A stretch of 64,000 bases of DNA from Geothrix campi (GTDB taxonomy: Bacteria; Acidobacteriota; Holophagae; Holophagales; Holophagaceae): assembly GCF_024609265.1 (NCBI RefSeq), contig NZ_JANHMP010000002.1:124001-188000 (forward strand). Reading direction: 5' to 3'. Below, in pieces: positions 15,975-25,645 of the stretch. The position numbers and the translations under genes were made by a program. Below the pieces are notes generated by a model that was given only the letters and a program-made list of their open reading frames with translations, had not been told where the DNA came from and did no database searches. The first letter of the stretch is position 1. Each line of letters begins with the position of its first letter.

Positions 15975-18434
15975 TTAATCCACCGTGATGGATTTGGAGA
16001 CGTTCTTGGGGGCGTCCGGGTGGACGCCGTGATCCGCCACGGTCAGTCGATCCAGGTATTCCATCTTCAGCACCGACATGCGGAAGGCCAGGCGCTGCAG
16101 GGCGACGGAGGCCGCGAAGACGAAGAGGTTGGGATCGCCGCTGGAGGGCACCTCGATGTACTTTGACCAGTAGCGGTCCTGGCCCATGGGCCGGCCGGAC
16201 ACGGCCGCCGCCAGCTCAGGGTTCCTCTCCGCGATGAGCAGGATGTCGGCGCCGCGGATCTTGTGGGTGTGGATCTGGCTGATGGTGATGCGCACGTCGC
16301 GCTCCTCGCTGGGGCACACGAAGAGCAGGGGATAGTTGGAGAAGCGCGTCTCCACCAGCTCGGGCCAGGCCTTGAGGGCTTCGATGCCGCCGGCGAAGGG
16401 GCGGCCGTCGCGGTGCTGCTCGTAGACTTCCAGCAGGCTCGCCAGGTCCTGGATGGAGAACAGGGTGTTCTTGCCGAGGATGGTGTTGGGGCCGTGCTTG
16501 AACTCGGCGGCGTCGTAGCCTTCGGCATGGTTCAGGACCACCTCGCGGATCTTGAGGGCGCCCTCCCGGGCCAGGCCGATGAGGTTCGTGCCCAGGATGT
16601 GCAGCGAGGGCTCCAGATAGAGCCGTTTCGCGGCCTCCTCCACGTCGGTCCCGCACATCTTCAGCGTGTCGGTGATGAGACCCTTGGCCCGCTCCAGGTT
16701 CGCGGCGATCTTGCGCTCGGTCAGGGAGAAGGAGGCCGCCAGCACATAGAGGATTGCCACCTGGTTGAGGAAGCTCTTGGTGGCGGCCACGGCGATCTCA
16801 GGGCCGCAGAGGATGGGCAGGTAGAACTCGGAGAGCTCTTGGGGGATGCGGCTGTTCTCGTTGTTCACCAGCGAGATGCGGCGCAGGGCCGGCACGCGGG
16901 CGCGCACATCCGTGAAGATGTCCACCAGGTCCTTGGTCTCGCCCGATTGGGTGATGCCGAGGAGGAGGTCACCCGGCTGGAGGGTGTTCAGGTACATGGA
17001 CCGGAAGATGCCCGGGTTGCACGGGAAGACGGCCACGCCGGCCAGGTTGTTGAAGAAGGTTCCGGCCACCAGGGCCGCATGGTACGAGGTGCCGGAGGCC
17101 ACCAGGAACACGCGGCCGCCCTCCTTCTGGGTTTCGCGGATGGCCTGCACCAGTTCCTGCAGGTGGCGCGTCACCCGGCGCTGCTTCTTCCACACGAGGA
17201 GCAGATCGAAGAGGGCCAGGGCTTCCGGGGCCTGGGGATCCAGGCGGCCGAGGTCCACCAGCAGCTGGCGTTCATCGGATACCGGATGGCCCTGGCGGGC
17301 TCGCAGCGCATCGGCGTGGGGCTTCACGCGGGCGGCCAGCTCCTGGTGGACCGGGTCCACCTGCAACGCCTTGAAGCCCTTCGCCAGGGCGGATTCATCT
17401 GGCGCTTCGTACAGGGCCAGCACCTTGCCCACCATGGCCTTGCAGAGATCCTGGCGGTCCTCGAAGGCGGCAAACAGGCCCTCGGTTTCCGGCGCGCTGA
17501 AATAGTAGCGCAGCACTTCGTCGAGGTTGTCGGGCACCGAGGCGATCTCCTGCTCCATGAAGTAGTGGAAGGGAGCCCGGAGGCCTGTATCGCGCACGTT
17601 CAGCTTGGAACGCTTGGGACGGGGGACGGAGAAGGCCAGCTCTTTCCCGAGGCTGAAGACCAGGTATTCGCGCTCGGTGAACCAGATGCCCTCGCCCTCG
17701 GACAGGGGAATGAGCATGCGCGTCTTGGAGAGCACGGAGGTGAGGTCACTGGAGACCACCACGAACTCGCCGTGGGCATCCGTGCCGAGGCCCGCGTAGA
17801 GCGAGGAGCCGGACTTCACGGCGACCACGCCGGGCGCCTTGGGATCGGCGAAGGCCGCCGCGTACGAACCCTCCGCCTTCGCATCGGCTTTCCGTGCGGC
17901 ATCCAGCAGGAGGAACGCCTCATCCGGAATGGCCGCCTTCAGCCCAGCGGCAGAGTAGGCGGCTCGGCAAGCGGCCAGAGCCGGCCCGGGCTCCGCCAGG
18001 TTGCCGGCATAGGCGGCTTCGGTGAGGTGGGTGATCATCTCGCCGTCGTTGTCGGAGACCACGGCATGGCCCTGCGCGGTGAGGGCGGGCTTGAGAGCGT
18101 CCGTATTGGAGATGTTGCCGTTGTGGGCGCCCACGATCTCCACCTTGCAGCGCACGTGGTGGGGTTGGCTGTTCACGTCTGTCACAGCGCCGTAGGTGGC
18201 CCAGCGGACCTGGCCGATGAAGCGCTGGCCAGGCTCCTGGTCGATGCCCAACTCCGGCACCACCCGGCTGGGGGCGCCGACTTTCTTCAGGAGCCTGATG
18301 GCGCCGTCCGCGCCGATGAAGGAGGCCCCGGTGGAGTCATAGCCACGGTACTCAAGCCGCTTCAGCAGCTCCCCGGCCTCGTGCCCCATGGCGGCGACTT
18401 CTGATCCATAGCAAAGCGACACGATTCCACACAC
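15975..18434 (-). CDS. glmS: glutamine--fructose-6-phosphate aminotransferase (isomerizing), extended form
   Basis: 819 residues against about 610 for usual GlmS; GTG start giving MCGIVSLCYGS. Cys2 is the glutaminase nucleophile, followed by RLEYRGYDSTGAS, GQVRWATYG and HNGNISN. Two SIS domains follow (VASGTSYHAALVAG, GITQSGETKDLVD, GPEIAVAATKSFLNQVAI). The C-terminus HPDAPKNVSKSITVD matches GlmS. The extra length is in the amidotransferase part and in a helical insertion of roughly 120 residues (about 330-450) before the first SIS domain. Makes glucosamine-6-phosphate for cell wall and LPS. Confidence 0.9.
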   Translation of the reverse strand: MCGIVSLCYGSEVAAMGHEAGELLKRLEYRGYDSTGASFIGADGAIRLLKKVGAPSRVVPELGIDQEPGQRFIGQVRWATYGAVTDVNSQPHHVRCKVEIVGAHNGNISNTDALKPALTAQGHAVVSDNDGEMITHLTEAAYAGNLAEPGPALAACRAAYSAAGLKAAIPDEAFLLLDAARKADAKAEGSYAAAFADPKAPGVVAVKSGSSLYAGLGTDAHGEFVVVSSDLTSVLSKTRMLIPLSEGEGIWFTEREYLVFSLGKELAFSVPRPKRSKLNVRDTGLRAPFHYFMEQEIASVPDNLDEVLRYYFSAPETEGLFAAFEDRQDLCKAMVGKVLALYEAPDESALAKGFKALQVDPVHQELAARVKPHADALRARQGHPVSDERQLLVDLGRLDPQAPEALALFDLLLVWKKQRRVTRHLQELVQAIRETQKEGGRVFLVASGTSYHAALVAGTFFNNLAGVAVFPCNPGIFRSMYLNTLQPGDLLLGITQSGETKDLVDIFTDVRARVPALRRISLVNNENSRIPQELSEFYLPILCGPEIAVAATKSFLNQVAILYVLAASFSLTERKIAANLERAKGLITDTLKMCGTDVEEAAKRLYLEPSLHILGTNLIGLAREGALKIREVVLNHAEGYDAAEFKHGPNTILGKNTLFSIQDLASLLEVYEQHRDGRPFAGGIEALKAWPELVETRFSNYPLLFVCPSEERDVRITISQIHTHKIRGADILLIAERNPELAAAVSGRPMGQDRYWSKYIEVPSSGDPNLFVFAASVALQRLAFRMSVLKMEYLDRLTVADHGVHPDAPKNVSKSITVD

Positions 18435-18514
18435 GGGGCGACTCCAGAGGACCAGTCCAACCGACCATCTTGGTGGGTTTCACGGGAACCTTCAAATTGA
18501 ATTGGAAGCGTTGA

Positions 18515-18829
18515 TCAGGGAACCGGGTCGATGCCCCCGCTCGTCAGCGGCGAGCAGCGGATGAGGCGCCAGGTGGTGAGCAGGCCGCCCCGCAGGGTGC
18601 CGTACTTCTGGATGCAGGCCAGGCCGTAGTGGCTGCACGTGGGCGTGAACTTGCACTGGGTGGGCAGGTGGCTCGACAGCGTGACCTGGTAGGTGCGGAT
18701 CGCGCCCCGGCAGACCCAGGCGGTGGGCTGGAAGGCCACGGGCAGGAAGGCCTCCAGCACCAGGTAGAGCCCGAAGGCCGCCAGGGGGTGGGCCAGCAGC
18801 CAGGCGATCATCCTAGGCTTTCGCAGCAT
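18515..18829 (-). CDS. yidD: membrane protein insertion efficiency factor YidD
   Basis: 104 residues with the YidD signature: IRTYQVTLSSHLPTQCKFTP, then TCSHYGLACIQKYG and LIRCSPLTSGGIDPVP. It assists YidC/Sec-dependent membrane insertion. The ATG at 18829 lies 17 bp inside the end of ispG; a second in-frame ATG at 18811 follows the ispG stop by one base. Either way the two genes are translationally coupled. The N-terminal hydrophobic stretch is longer than usual for YidD. Confidence 0.9.
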   Translation of the reverse strand: MLRKPRMIAWLLAHPLAAFGLYLVLEAFLPVAFQPTAWVCRGAIRTYQVTLSSHLPTQCKFTPTCSHYGLACIQKYGTLRGGLLTTWRLIRCSPLTSGGIDPVP

Positions 18830-19919
18830 CCGCCTCGGCCTTGACCTTGCGGGCCTCCTCCAGGAAGGCGGGGACGAGGTCCTCCTCCTTCACCTTCCGG
18901 ATCAGCTCGCCCTTGCGGTAGATGAGGCCTTCGCCCGCACCGCCGGCCACGCCGAGGTCGGCGTCCTTGGCTTCGCCGGGACCGTTCACCACGCAGCCCA
19001 TGACGGCGTAGGTGATGTTCTCGTGGTTGATGGCCTTGAGACCCTCCTCGATCTCGTTCGCCACCCGGTTGAGGTCGATCTGCACCCGGCCGCAGCTGGG
19101 GCAGCTCACCATGCGGAAGCCGCCGGACCGCAGCGCCAGTGCGCGCAGCATCTCATGGCCCACGCGGCACTCATCCTCGCCGTCGCCGGTGAGGGACACG
19201 CGGATGGTGTCGCCCAGGCCTTCGGCCAGCAGGATGCCCATGCCCACGCTGGAGCGGATGGTGCCGCCGAAGGGCGTACCGGCCTCCGTGATGCCCAGGT
19301 GGAAGGGGTAGTCCACCTGCTTCGCGAGCAGGCGGTAGGCCTGCACGGTGCGGATGACATCGCTGGCCTTGAGGCTGATCTTGATGTCGCGGAAACCCTC
19401 GCGCTCCAGCACGTCGATGTGGCGCAGGGCGCTCTCCACCATGGCTTCGGGCGTGGCGGTGCCGAACTTCTCCAGCAGGTCCTTCTCCAAGCTGCCGCCG
19501 TTCACCCCGATGCGGATGGGGATGCCCTTCGACCCGGCCTTGTCCACCACGGCCCGGACCCGATCCTGGCCGCCGATGTTGCCGGGATTGATGCGCAGGC
19601 AGGCGGCGCCGCCGTCTGCGGCGACCAGGGCCAGGCGGTAGTCGAAGTGGATGTCCGCCACCACGGGGATGGGGCTGCGGTCGCAGATCTCGTGGAAGAC
19701 TTCGCCGGCCTTCTTGGTGGGGACGCTCACTCGCACGATTTCGCAGCCGGCGTTGGCGTAGCCGTAGATCTGGTTGACGGTGGCTTCCACGTCCCGGGTG
19801 TCCGTCTTGGTCATGCTCTGGACGCTGATGGGGGCGTCCCCGCCCACCGGCACCTTGCCCACCAGGATCTGGCGGGTCTTCCGGCGGGGGGCGAGGGGCT
19901 GGGGTTCCTGATCGGACAT
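18813..19919 (-). CDS. ispG: 4-hydroxy-3-methylbut-2-en-1-yl diphosphate synthase
   Basis: 368 residues, the bacterial single-TIM-barrel form. It converts MEcPP to HMBPP in the MEP isoprenoid pathway using a [4Fe-4S] cluster. Visible blocks: VGGDAPISVQSMTKTDTRDV near the N-terminus, cluster ligands CPSCGRVQIDL, and GCVVNGPGEAKDADLG. Followed by yidD with overlap; upstream is the divergent STAS gene. Confidence 0.96.
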   Translation of the reverse strand: MSDQEPQPLAPRRKTRQILVGKVPVGGDAPISVQSMTKTDTRDVEATVNQIYGYANAGCEIVRVSVPTKKAGEVFHEICDRSPIPVVADIHFDYRLALVAADGGAACLRINPGNIGGQDRVRAVVDKAGSKGIPIRIGVNGGSLEKDLLEKFGTATPEAMVESALRHIDVLEREGFRDIKISLKASDVIRTVQAYRLLAKQVDYPFHLGITEAGTPFGGTIRSSVGMGILLAEGLGDTIRVSLTGDGEDECRVGHEMLRALALRSGGFRMVSCPSCGRVQIDLNRVANEIEEGLKAINHENITYAVMGCVVNGPGEAKDADLGVAGGAGEGLIYRKGELIRKVKEEDLVPAFLEEARKVKAEADAAKA

Positions 19920-20106
19920 GGGGCCTCGGATATCAAAGATTCCAGTGTACCCACCTATGGCCCGGGCCGAACGATCCCGGGAAGCGGCCCGGACGGGACC
20001 GGTTTCCGGTAAGGGGCCGCCGGCGTGCCGGATGATTCCAGGTGGTGGTGGGCTTGCGCTGGGCCTTGGCAGCCTTGTTACACTGGCCCCTCACCCTGAG
20101 GCCCCT

Positions 20107-20442
20107 ATGATCATGAACACTCGCAATCACAACGACGTGCTGATCCTCTACCCCGAGGGGAAGATCACCCTCGGCGACGGCGACCAGGAACTGGGCGAGG
20201 CCGTCCGCACCTCGCTTACCAATGGCTCCCGCAAGATCGTGATCAACTTCAGCAAGGTGAGCTACCTGGATTCCTCAGGTGTGGGCGAGCTGGTGGGCTG
20301 CTACACCTCGATCAAGGGCAAGGGTGGTGAGCTGCGCATCTGCGGGATGAGCTCCAAGATCTTCAGCCTGATCAAGATGACCAGCCTGCACTCGGTTTTC
20401 GAGGTCAAGGACACCGAGGACGAGGCCCTCGCGGGCTTCTAG
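20107..20442 (+). CDS. STAS-domain protein, anti-sigma factor antagonist-like
   Basis: 111 residues, a lone STAS domain. KVSYLDSSGVGELVGCYTSI carries the conserved Asp-Ser-Ser with the phosphorylatable Ser of SpoIIAA/RsbV proteins. GAGG 6 nt before the ATG at 20107 supports this start, and the longer upstream frame is non-coding. Such proteins bind an anti-sigma kinase when unphosphorylated; the partner is not in the window. The next gene starts 4 bp after the stop. Confidence 0.88.
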   Translation: MIMNTRNHNDVLILYPEGKITLGDGDQELGEAVRTSLTNGSRKIVINFSKVSYLDSSGVGELVGCYTSIKGKGGELRICGMSSKIFSLIKMTSLHSVFEVKDTEDEALAGF

Positions 20443-20446
20443 GGCG

Positions 20447-23400
20447 GTGCGTCTCCGCGCCGCCCTCGGATGCAGCCTCCTGGCCCTGGTTTCCGCCGTG
20501 GGCCAGGAGGCGCCATCCGCCCGGCCGGTGACGGCTGTCCGGGTCGAGGGCGGGGATGCGGATGACCGGCGCTTTGCCGAGGCCGCCCTCGGGCTGAAGC
20601 CGGGGCAGATGGTGGACCCAGCGACCTTTCAGCAGGCGCTCGCCGCCGTGCGCCTGGTGGACCGCTACCGCATGGTGGAGGGGAGCCTCGGGGCCAACGG
20701 CGAGATCCTCCTGCGCCTGGAACCGCTGGTTCCGGTGGCCGCCTGGCGCTGGGAGGGAGATCCCCTGCCTGCCGATCTGCGCAAGTCCCTGTTGCCGGAA
20801 CTGAGGAAGGGCCAGCGCCTGGGCCCTCAGCGCCTGGCGGTTCTGGAGCGGAGTGCCGAACAGCGCCTGCGGGAGGCCGGGTACCGCCAGGCCGATGTGA
20901 AGGCGATGGTGGAGGCGGAGGGGCGGCAGCTCAAGCTGGTGCTCAGCCTCGGCCCTCCCCGGCTCATCCGCGAAGTCCGCTTGGAAGGGGATCCCGCGCC
21001 CTACACGCGGGAGTCCCTGCTGAAAACCGCGGACATCCAGCCCGGTCGCACCCACTGGACGCCTGCGGTCCAGCGAGAGGCCCAGCGGCGCCTGCGCCAG
21101 CGGCTGGTGAAGGACCGGCGCATGGAAGGCTTCATCCGCCTCGCCCCTGCCGATGGGGAGGGCAGTGTCCTCGTTCTGGAGGTCAGGCCGGGGCCGAAGG
21201 TGAAGCTGAAGGCCAAGGGCCTGAGCCTGCTCGGTCCGTTGTGGGGCCGTCCGCGGCTGTTGGAATTCGTGCCGCTGGCCCGTGCCGAACGCTATGCGCC
21301 GAGTCTGCTGGATGAAGGCGACGGCCGGATCGCCGCCTATTACCGCGATCAGGGCTACCCCGAGGTCAAGGTGTCCCATCTCCGCGAGGTGACGGCGGGC
21401 ACTGCGGAACGGCCCGAAGCCGTGACCATCACGTACACCGTGATCCAGGGGCCCCGCCGGGTCCTCGGCACCGTGAGCTTCGAAGGGAACCGTGAACTGT
21501 CGGAGGCAGAGCTGGCGCGGGCCGTGAGCCTGCCCAAGCGGTTCCTCCTCCTGCCGCCCCACGCCAAGGCCGAGGCCATGAAGGCCCTGGAGGACCGTCT
21601 CACGGCCTACTACCTCCAGCGAGGCTTCCCCGACGTGCGCGTGCGCCGCCACGTGGAGAGTGGGAAGAGCAGTGCGGTGGATGTGCGTCTCATCATCCGG
21701 GAGGGCGCGCGGCGCTTCCTGGGTGCGCTGGTGCTGGAGCTCCCTCCGGATCCCGCCTTCCCCAAGGACCGCCTGGCCCGGAGCCTGCTGCTGGCCCTGG
21801 CAGACCGCCCCGTGGCGGTGCGCGGCACCTCGCGCTACCGCTCGGATCGTCGCCACCTGCAGGGTTTCGAGGGCACCCTCGAGACCACGCCCGAAGGAGC
21901 GCGCCTGACCTTCAAGCCTGCGCTCCCCCTGGTGCGCAACGACCTGGCGCTGGTGGTCTCAGACCTGCGCCAGCGCCTCTCCTCGGCAGGCTCGGCCGAT
22001 CCCAAGGTGAAGCTCACTTTCGAGGACGACGATACCCAGCCCCTGGTGCGGATCCAGGTGCCCCCCCAGCCCCTTGACCGCACCCGACGGCTGGTGGTGC
22101 AGGGCAGCGATCGGACGCGCGCCGAGGCGGTGCTGCGTGAGACCGGGCTGGCCCAGGGGGTGCCACTGGATCCCGCCAAGCTGGACGAAGCCCAGGTCCA
22201 ACTCGGCGGCCTCGGGGCCTTCCAGCGGGTGGATTTGCTCACCCTGAAGGATCTTTCCGGTCAGGAGAAGGAACCCTGGCAGCGCGGGGATCTGGCCCTG
22301 CGCCTGCAGGAGGGCAGCCCCTGGGTGTTCACCGAATCGTTCGGCTACGACAAGACCCAGGGCTACCACTTCGGCCTGAATGCCCAACGCCTGAATGTGG
22401 GCGGCATGGGCCGGACCCTGGATTTCGGTCTCCGGGCTGGGGATCAGACCCTCGACAGTCCCTTCCTCCGGCGGGCCTTTCCCACCGGTGAAATCAAGCG
22501 CTCCGTCGACAGCTACAGCATCGGCTACACGGACCCGTGGTTCCTTCCCGGTTCGCTGGACTCGCTGCTGGCGCCCCGCACGCGCTTCCGGATGGAGGGC
22601 GCCTACATCGAGGAGGCCCAGGCCGCCTTCTTCGCCCGACGCCGGCGGTTCACACCCAGCCTGGAGTGGAAGGTCGGTCCGGTCCAGGCTGTGCAACTCG
22701 GCTACCGCTTCGAGCGGGTCGAAGTGGCCTCCAACACGGATCGCGACGGCAAGCTCCTGCTTGAAGGCCAGGATCTCTTCCTGCTGGCGAGGACACCGCC
22801 CCGCAGCATCATTTCCGCGCCCTACCTCCAGATCGCGGTGGATCGACGCGATCGTCCCTACGATCCCACCCAGGGCACCTTCTTTCTGGGCCGGCTGGAG
22901 CTGGCGAACCAGTTCTTCGGAACCTCCGCCAATAGCAGTTTCGTGAAGGTGGACCTCCGATACCAGTGGAACTGGCCCGTGGGTTTCCACGCGGAGAACG
23001 GCGTGGTCATGATCAGCACCCGATTGGGACTCGCCCGCCCCACCGCGCAGTCCGCCAAGGACCTGCCGCTATCCGAGCGCTTCTTCGGCGGCGGTTCCTT
23101 CACCGTGCGCGGTGTGGAGCCGGACATGCTGGGGAACATCCAACACACGGATACCAAGGGCAACGTCCTTGCCCAGCCCATCCCCCTGGGAGGCCAGGCC
23201 ATTGTGGTGTTGAACCTGGAATACAGGTTCCCGCTGTTCGGATGGCAGAGCGTCTGGGGCGAGGTTTTCGTCGACGCCGGGCAGATCTACCACAGCCCTG
23301 CCCCTCTGGATTACAACCTGGATACGAGCACGATTCCGCCCACCCCCAGGCCTATGCCCTTCCAGGCCGCGGCGTACCCTCCTCTGCGCATCACGCCAGG

Positions 23401-23545
23401 CATCGGTCTGATCCTCAAGCTGGGGTTCCCCCTCAAGATTGAATACGCCGGCGATTGGAAGCGCATCATGGGCCGCCCCCGCACCCAGGACGAACGCGAC
23501 ACCCAGCTCAAGAGCCTGCTGATCTCGGCCGGGTTCCAGTTCTGA
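20447..23545 (+). CDS. Omp85/BamA-family outer membrane protein with POTRA repeats
   Basis: 1032 residues from a GTG start. Signal peptide MRLRAALGCSLLALVSAVGQ. Residues about 25-610 hold several POTRA-like repeats (RYRMVEGSLGANGEILLRLE, GTVSFEGNRELSEAELARAV, RLVVQGSDRTRAEAVLRETG). The C-terminal 16-strand barrel has the Omp85 lid motif FFGGGSFTVRGVEPDMLG and ends in a Phe (ISAGFQF), the usual outer-membrane signal. It may be BamA itself or a TamA-like paralogue; the usual BamA neighbours (skp, lpxD) are absent, so I leave the symbol blank. Confidence 0.88.
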   Translation: MRLRAALGCSLLALVSAVGQEAPSARPVTAVRVEGGDADDRRFAEAALGLKPGQMVDPATFQQALAAVRLVDRYRMVEGSLGANGEILLRLEPLVPVAAWRWEGDPLPADLRKSLLPELRKGQRLGPQRLAVLERSAEQRLREAGYRQADVKAMVEAEGRQLKLVLSLGPPRLIREVRLEGDPAPYTRESLLKTADIQPGRTHWTPAVQREAQRRLRQRLVKDRRMEGFIRLAPADGEGSVLVLEVRPGPKVKLKAKGLSLLGPLWGRPRLLEFVPLARAERYAPSLLDEGDGRIAAYYRDQGYPEVKVSHLREVTAGTAERPEAVTITYTVIQGPRRVLGTVSFEGNRELSEAELARAVSLPKRFLLLPPHAKAEAMKALEDRLTAYYLQRGFPDVRVRRHVESGKSSAVDVRLIIREGARRFLGALVLELPPDPAFPKDRLARSLLLALADRPVAVRGTSRYRSDRRHLQGFEGTLETTPEGARLTFKPALPLVRNDLALVVSDLRQRLSSAGSADPKVKLTFEDDDTQPLVRIQVPPQPLDRTRRLVVQGSDRTRAEAVLRETGLAQGVPLDPAKLDEAQVQLGGLGAFQRVDLLTLKDLSGQEKEPWQRGDLALRLQEGSPWVFTESFGYDKTQGYHFGLNAQRLNVGGMGRTLDFGLRAGDQTLDSPFLRRAFPTGEIKRSVDSYSIGYTDPWFLPGSLDSLLAPRTRFRMEGAYIEEAQAAFFARRRRFTPSLEWKVGPVQAVQLGYRFERVEVASNTDRDGKLLLEGQDLFLLARTPPRSIISAPYLQIAVDRRDRPYDPTQGTFFLGRLELANQFFGTSANSSFVKVDLRYQWNWPVGFHAENGVVMISTRLGLARPTAQSAKDLPLSERFFGGGSFTVRGVEPDMLGNIQHTDTKGNVLAQPIPLGGQAIVVLNLEYRFPLFGWQSVWGEVFVDAGQIYHSPAPLDYNLDTSTIPPTPRPMPFQAAAYPPLRITPGIGLILKLGFPLKIEYAGDWKRIMGRPRTQDERDTQLKSLLISAGFQF

Positions 23546-23577
23546 TCGGTTGCGGAACCGGCAGGAGGCTGTTCGAA

Positions 23578-24081
23578 ATGAAAGTCATGGGCATCGTCGG
23601 ATGGAGCGGAAGCGGGAAGACCAGCCTGCTGACCCAGGTGCTGCCGATCCTGCAGGAACGGGGGCTCCGGGTCTCCACGATGAAGCACGCCCACCACTGG
23701 TTCGACGTGGACACGCCCGGGAAAGACTCCTTCCGGCACCGGGAGGCCGGCGCCTCGGAGGTCCTGGTCGTCACCTCCTCCCGGTGGGTGCTGATGCACG
23801 AGTCGCGGGAGGAGCCGGAACCCAGCATCGAGGCGCTCATCGAGCGCATGACGCCGGTGGACCTGCTCCTCATCGAAGGCTTCAAGACCCACCCGCACCC
23901 CAAGCTGGAGATCCACCGCCAGTCCGAGGGGAAGCCGCTGCTCTGTGTCGAGGACCCCGGGATCGTGGCCGTGGCCAGTGACCGCCCGCTGCCCGGACTG
24001 GCGGTCCCCGTGCTGAACCTCAACGATCCGAGCGCCATCGCCGAGTTCATCCTCGGGTACCTGGGACTGCGGCGGGATTGA
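23578..24081 (+). CDS. mobB: molybdopterin-guanine dinucleotide biosynthesis protein MobB
   Basis: 167 residues. Walker A GWSGSGKTSLLTQVLP at the N-terminus, then VSTMKHAHHWFDVDTPGKDS, REAGASEVLVVTS and LLIEGFKTHPHPKLEIHR, the usual MobB blocks. It is a GTPase that aids MobA in molybdenum cofactor maturation. Start at 23578 chosen over a longer frame inside the upstream gene because AGGAGG lies at 23563-23568. No mobA is adjacent. Confidence 0.92.
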   Translation: MKVMGIVGWSGSGKTSLLTQVLPILQERGLRVSTMKHAHHWFDVDTPGKDSFRHREAGASEVLVVTSSRWVLMHESREEPEPSIEALIERMTPVDLLLIEGFKTHPHPKLEIHRQSEGKPLLCVEDPGIVAVASDRPLPGLAVPVLNLNDPSAIAEFILGYLGLRRD

Positions 24082-24214
24082 AGGGCCGGTGGCCTGGCTG
24101 GTTGGTGCGGTTGGGCCGTTCTCCTTCAAGCGTTGAACTCGCCTCTCAATCGGCCTGCTTATCGAGGACTGGCGAGGGTATCTCGCGGAAGTCGCGGCCG
24201 GGGGGAATGAGGGG

Positions 24215-24559
24215 TCAGGCCAGATCGGTGCGATCCCCGCGAGTCGTTGGATGGGAGATGACCAGGAACTCGACGGGATCGCGGAAGGGGTTCTTGAACT
24301 GATGGGGCATGCCAGGTGGGATGTGGAGGCCCTCGCCCGCCGAGAGCTGGTGGTCCTCACCATTCAACTCCATGACAGCCTGGCCAGCGAGGATGAAGAA
24401 GAACTGCTGTGCGATGGAATGGACATGCCGCGTCTCGGACCTTCCCGGCAGGACCTTCTCCCGGATGACGTGGAGATCGTCGCCCTTGAGAAGATGCCAA
24501 CCATCGCACTGATCTCCCCACACGTAGTGATCAGCGTTCTGGATCGAGACTGGGCGCAT
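24215..24559 (-). CDS. cupin-domain protein
   Basis: 114 residues, one cupin barrel. Motif 1 is RHVHSIAQQFFFILAGQAVM and motif 2 is GLHIPPGMPHQF, giving metal-ligand His residues. Function within the superfamily is open (isomerase, dioxygenase or binding protein). Last gene of the AhpD-sigma-cupin cluster, 63 bp after the sigma factor. Confidence 0.85.
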   Translation of the reverse strand: MRPVSIQNADHYVWGDQCDGWHLLKGDDLHVIREKVLPGRSETRHVHSIAQQFFFILAGQAVMELNGEDHQLSAGEGLHIPPGMPHQFKNPFRDPVEFLVISHPTTRGDRTDLA

Positions 24560-24622
24560 GGAAAGGCTCCAATGGGAGATGGCAAGACGGAAGGAACGAA
24601 GCAGCTCTGCCTGGAATCGACT

Positions 24623-25537
24623 TCAGGGTTTGGAGGCCTCCCAGGAGATCCGGGTGAGCTTCCGGGGAGCAAGGACGGATCGGACCCAGGCGATGCGCCC
24701 TTCTGCGTCCACCTCGACCAGCAGGACCCAGCGTGGGGCTCGCGGCCCGGTCTCCGGGACGTCCCTCTCTCCGACCTGGGCGGGCAGTCCGTTGATCTCA
24801 CGGAGTTGCAGCCGCATGGAGGGGTCCTGCTGCGCGATGAGCAGGAAGAACTGGGCGATGGCACGCGCCCCCAGAATGGGGATCTCGGCAGATGCGTAGA
24901 TCCCGCCCCCATCCCCGCAGGCCTTGGCATCCGGGGTGAACAGGGACTCCAGGGTCTCCAGGTCCTGGGTGGCCAAGGCTTCCTGGAACCGCCGGAGGGC
25001 CCGACCCGTGAGCTCCCGTTTCCTGCTCGTTGGGTAGCTCGGCCGCTTGAGCACTTTCCGCGCCCGGTGCAGGGTCACCTTCACGTTGGATTCTGAAATG
25101 CCCAGCAGCCGCGCCGTTTCATCCACGGAATGATCAAACACCTCCCGGAGAAGAAACACCGCCCGCTGCTGGGGACTGAGATCCTCCAGGGCCACCAGGA
25201 AGGAATAGGATCCGGTCTCCAACAGGTCGAAATGCTCCTGCGGCGCTTCGATCACGTAGTCGGAGGTGTCCCATTCGACGGGGCCCGGGAGCCAGACCCC
25301 CGGATAGGGCCGCGATTTCCTGCGCCGCAGCAGATCCTTGGACAGGTTGACGGCAATGGCCGCCAGCCAGGGGCGAAGGGGAGATTCCTGGTCCGCGGGT
25401 GGACGCTTGAGCGCGCGAAGGAAGGTCTCCTGCACGACATCATCGGCATCGGCGGGGGATCCCGTCATGCGGTAGCTGAGCCCCCACAGCAGCTTCCGAT
25501 GGGCTTCGAAGGCTTCGGCCAGGGCGGTGGAGTCCAT
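24623..25537 (-). CDS. ECF41-type RNA polymerase sigma factor with C-terminal SnoaL-like domain
   Basis: 304 residues from the ATG at 25537 (GAGG upstream); the longer frame to 25627 lacks a good ribosome site. Region 2 holds LLWGLSYRMTGSPADADDVV and QETFLRALK, region 4 holds LSPQQRAVFLLREVFDHSVD and LGISESNVKVTLHRARK. Between them WLPGPVEW matches the ECF41 WLPEP-type linker motif. The C-terminal 100 residues form an NTF2/SnoaL-like domain (DGGGIYASAEIPILGARAIA) that in this family controls sigma activity in place of an anti-sigma factor. Confidence 0.9.
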   Translation of the reverse strand: MDSTALAEAFEAHRKLLWGLSYRMTGSPADADDVVQETFLRALKRPPADQESPLRPWLAAIAVNLSKDLLRRRKSRPYPGVWLPGPVEWDTSDYVIEAPQEHFDLLETGSYSFLVALEDLSPQQRAVFLLREVFDHSVDETARLLGISESNVKVTLHRARKVLKRPSYPTSRKRELTGRALRRFQEALATQDLETLESLFTPDAKACGDGGGIYASAEIPILGARAIAQFFLLIAQQDPSMRLQLREINGLPAQVGERDVPETGPRAPRWVLLVEVDAEGRIAWVRSVLAPRKLTRISWEASKP

Positions 25538-25645
25538 GGTCCCCTCGGCATGGGAGGGAAAGGATCGCACGCGCCGACGCCGGAGCCCCTCCGTACTCCG
25601 GGTTTGGGTCTGCGATCTGGCTTGCATGGTGATTTCCTGCCCTTT

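Noticed and set aside
16263-18404. 713-codon plus-strand frame opposite glmS
   Set aside because: Gly/His/Val-rich shadow of a clearly conserved enzyme in a high-GC genome; no motifs or ribosome site.
18435-18514. glmS ribozyme or riboswitch upstream of glmS
   Set aside because: Only 80 bp between glmS and the neighbouring gene, with no ribozyme core visible.
20405-21856. 483-codon minus-strand frame opposite the Omp85 gene
   Set aside because: Shadow of the POTRA region.
24082-24214. Small RNA or gene between mobB and the cupin gene
   Set aside because: No hairpin with T-run, promoter or frame could be supported.
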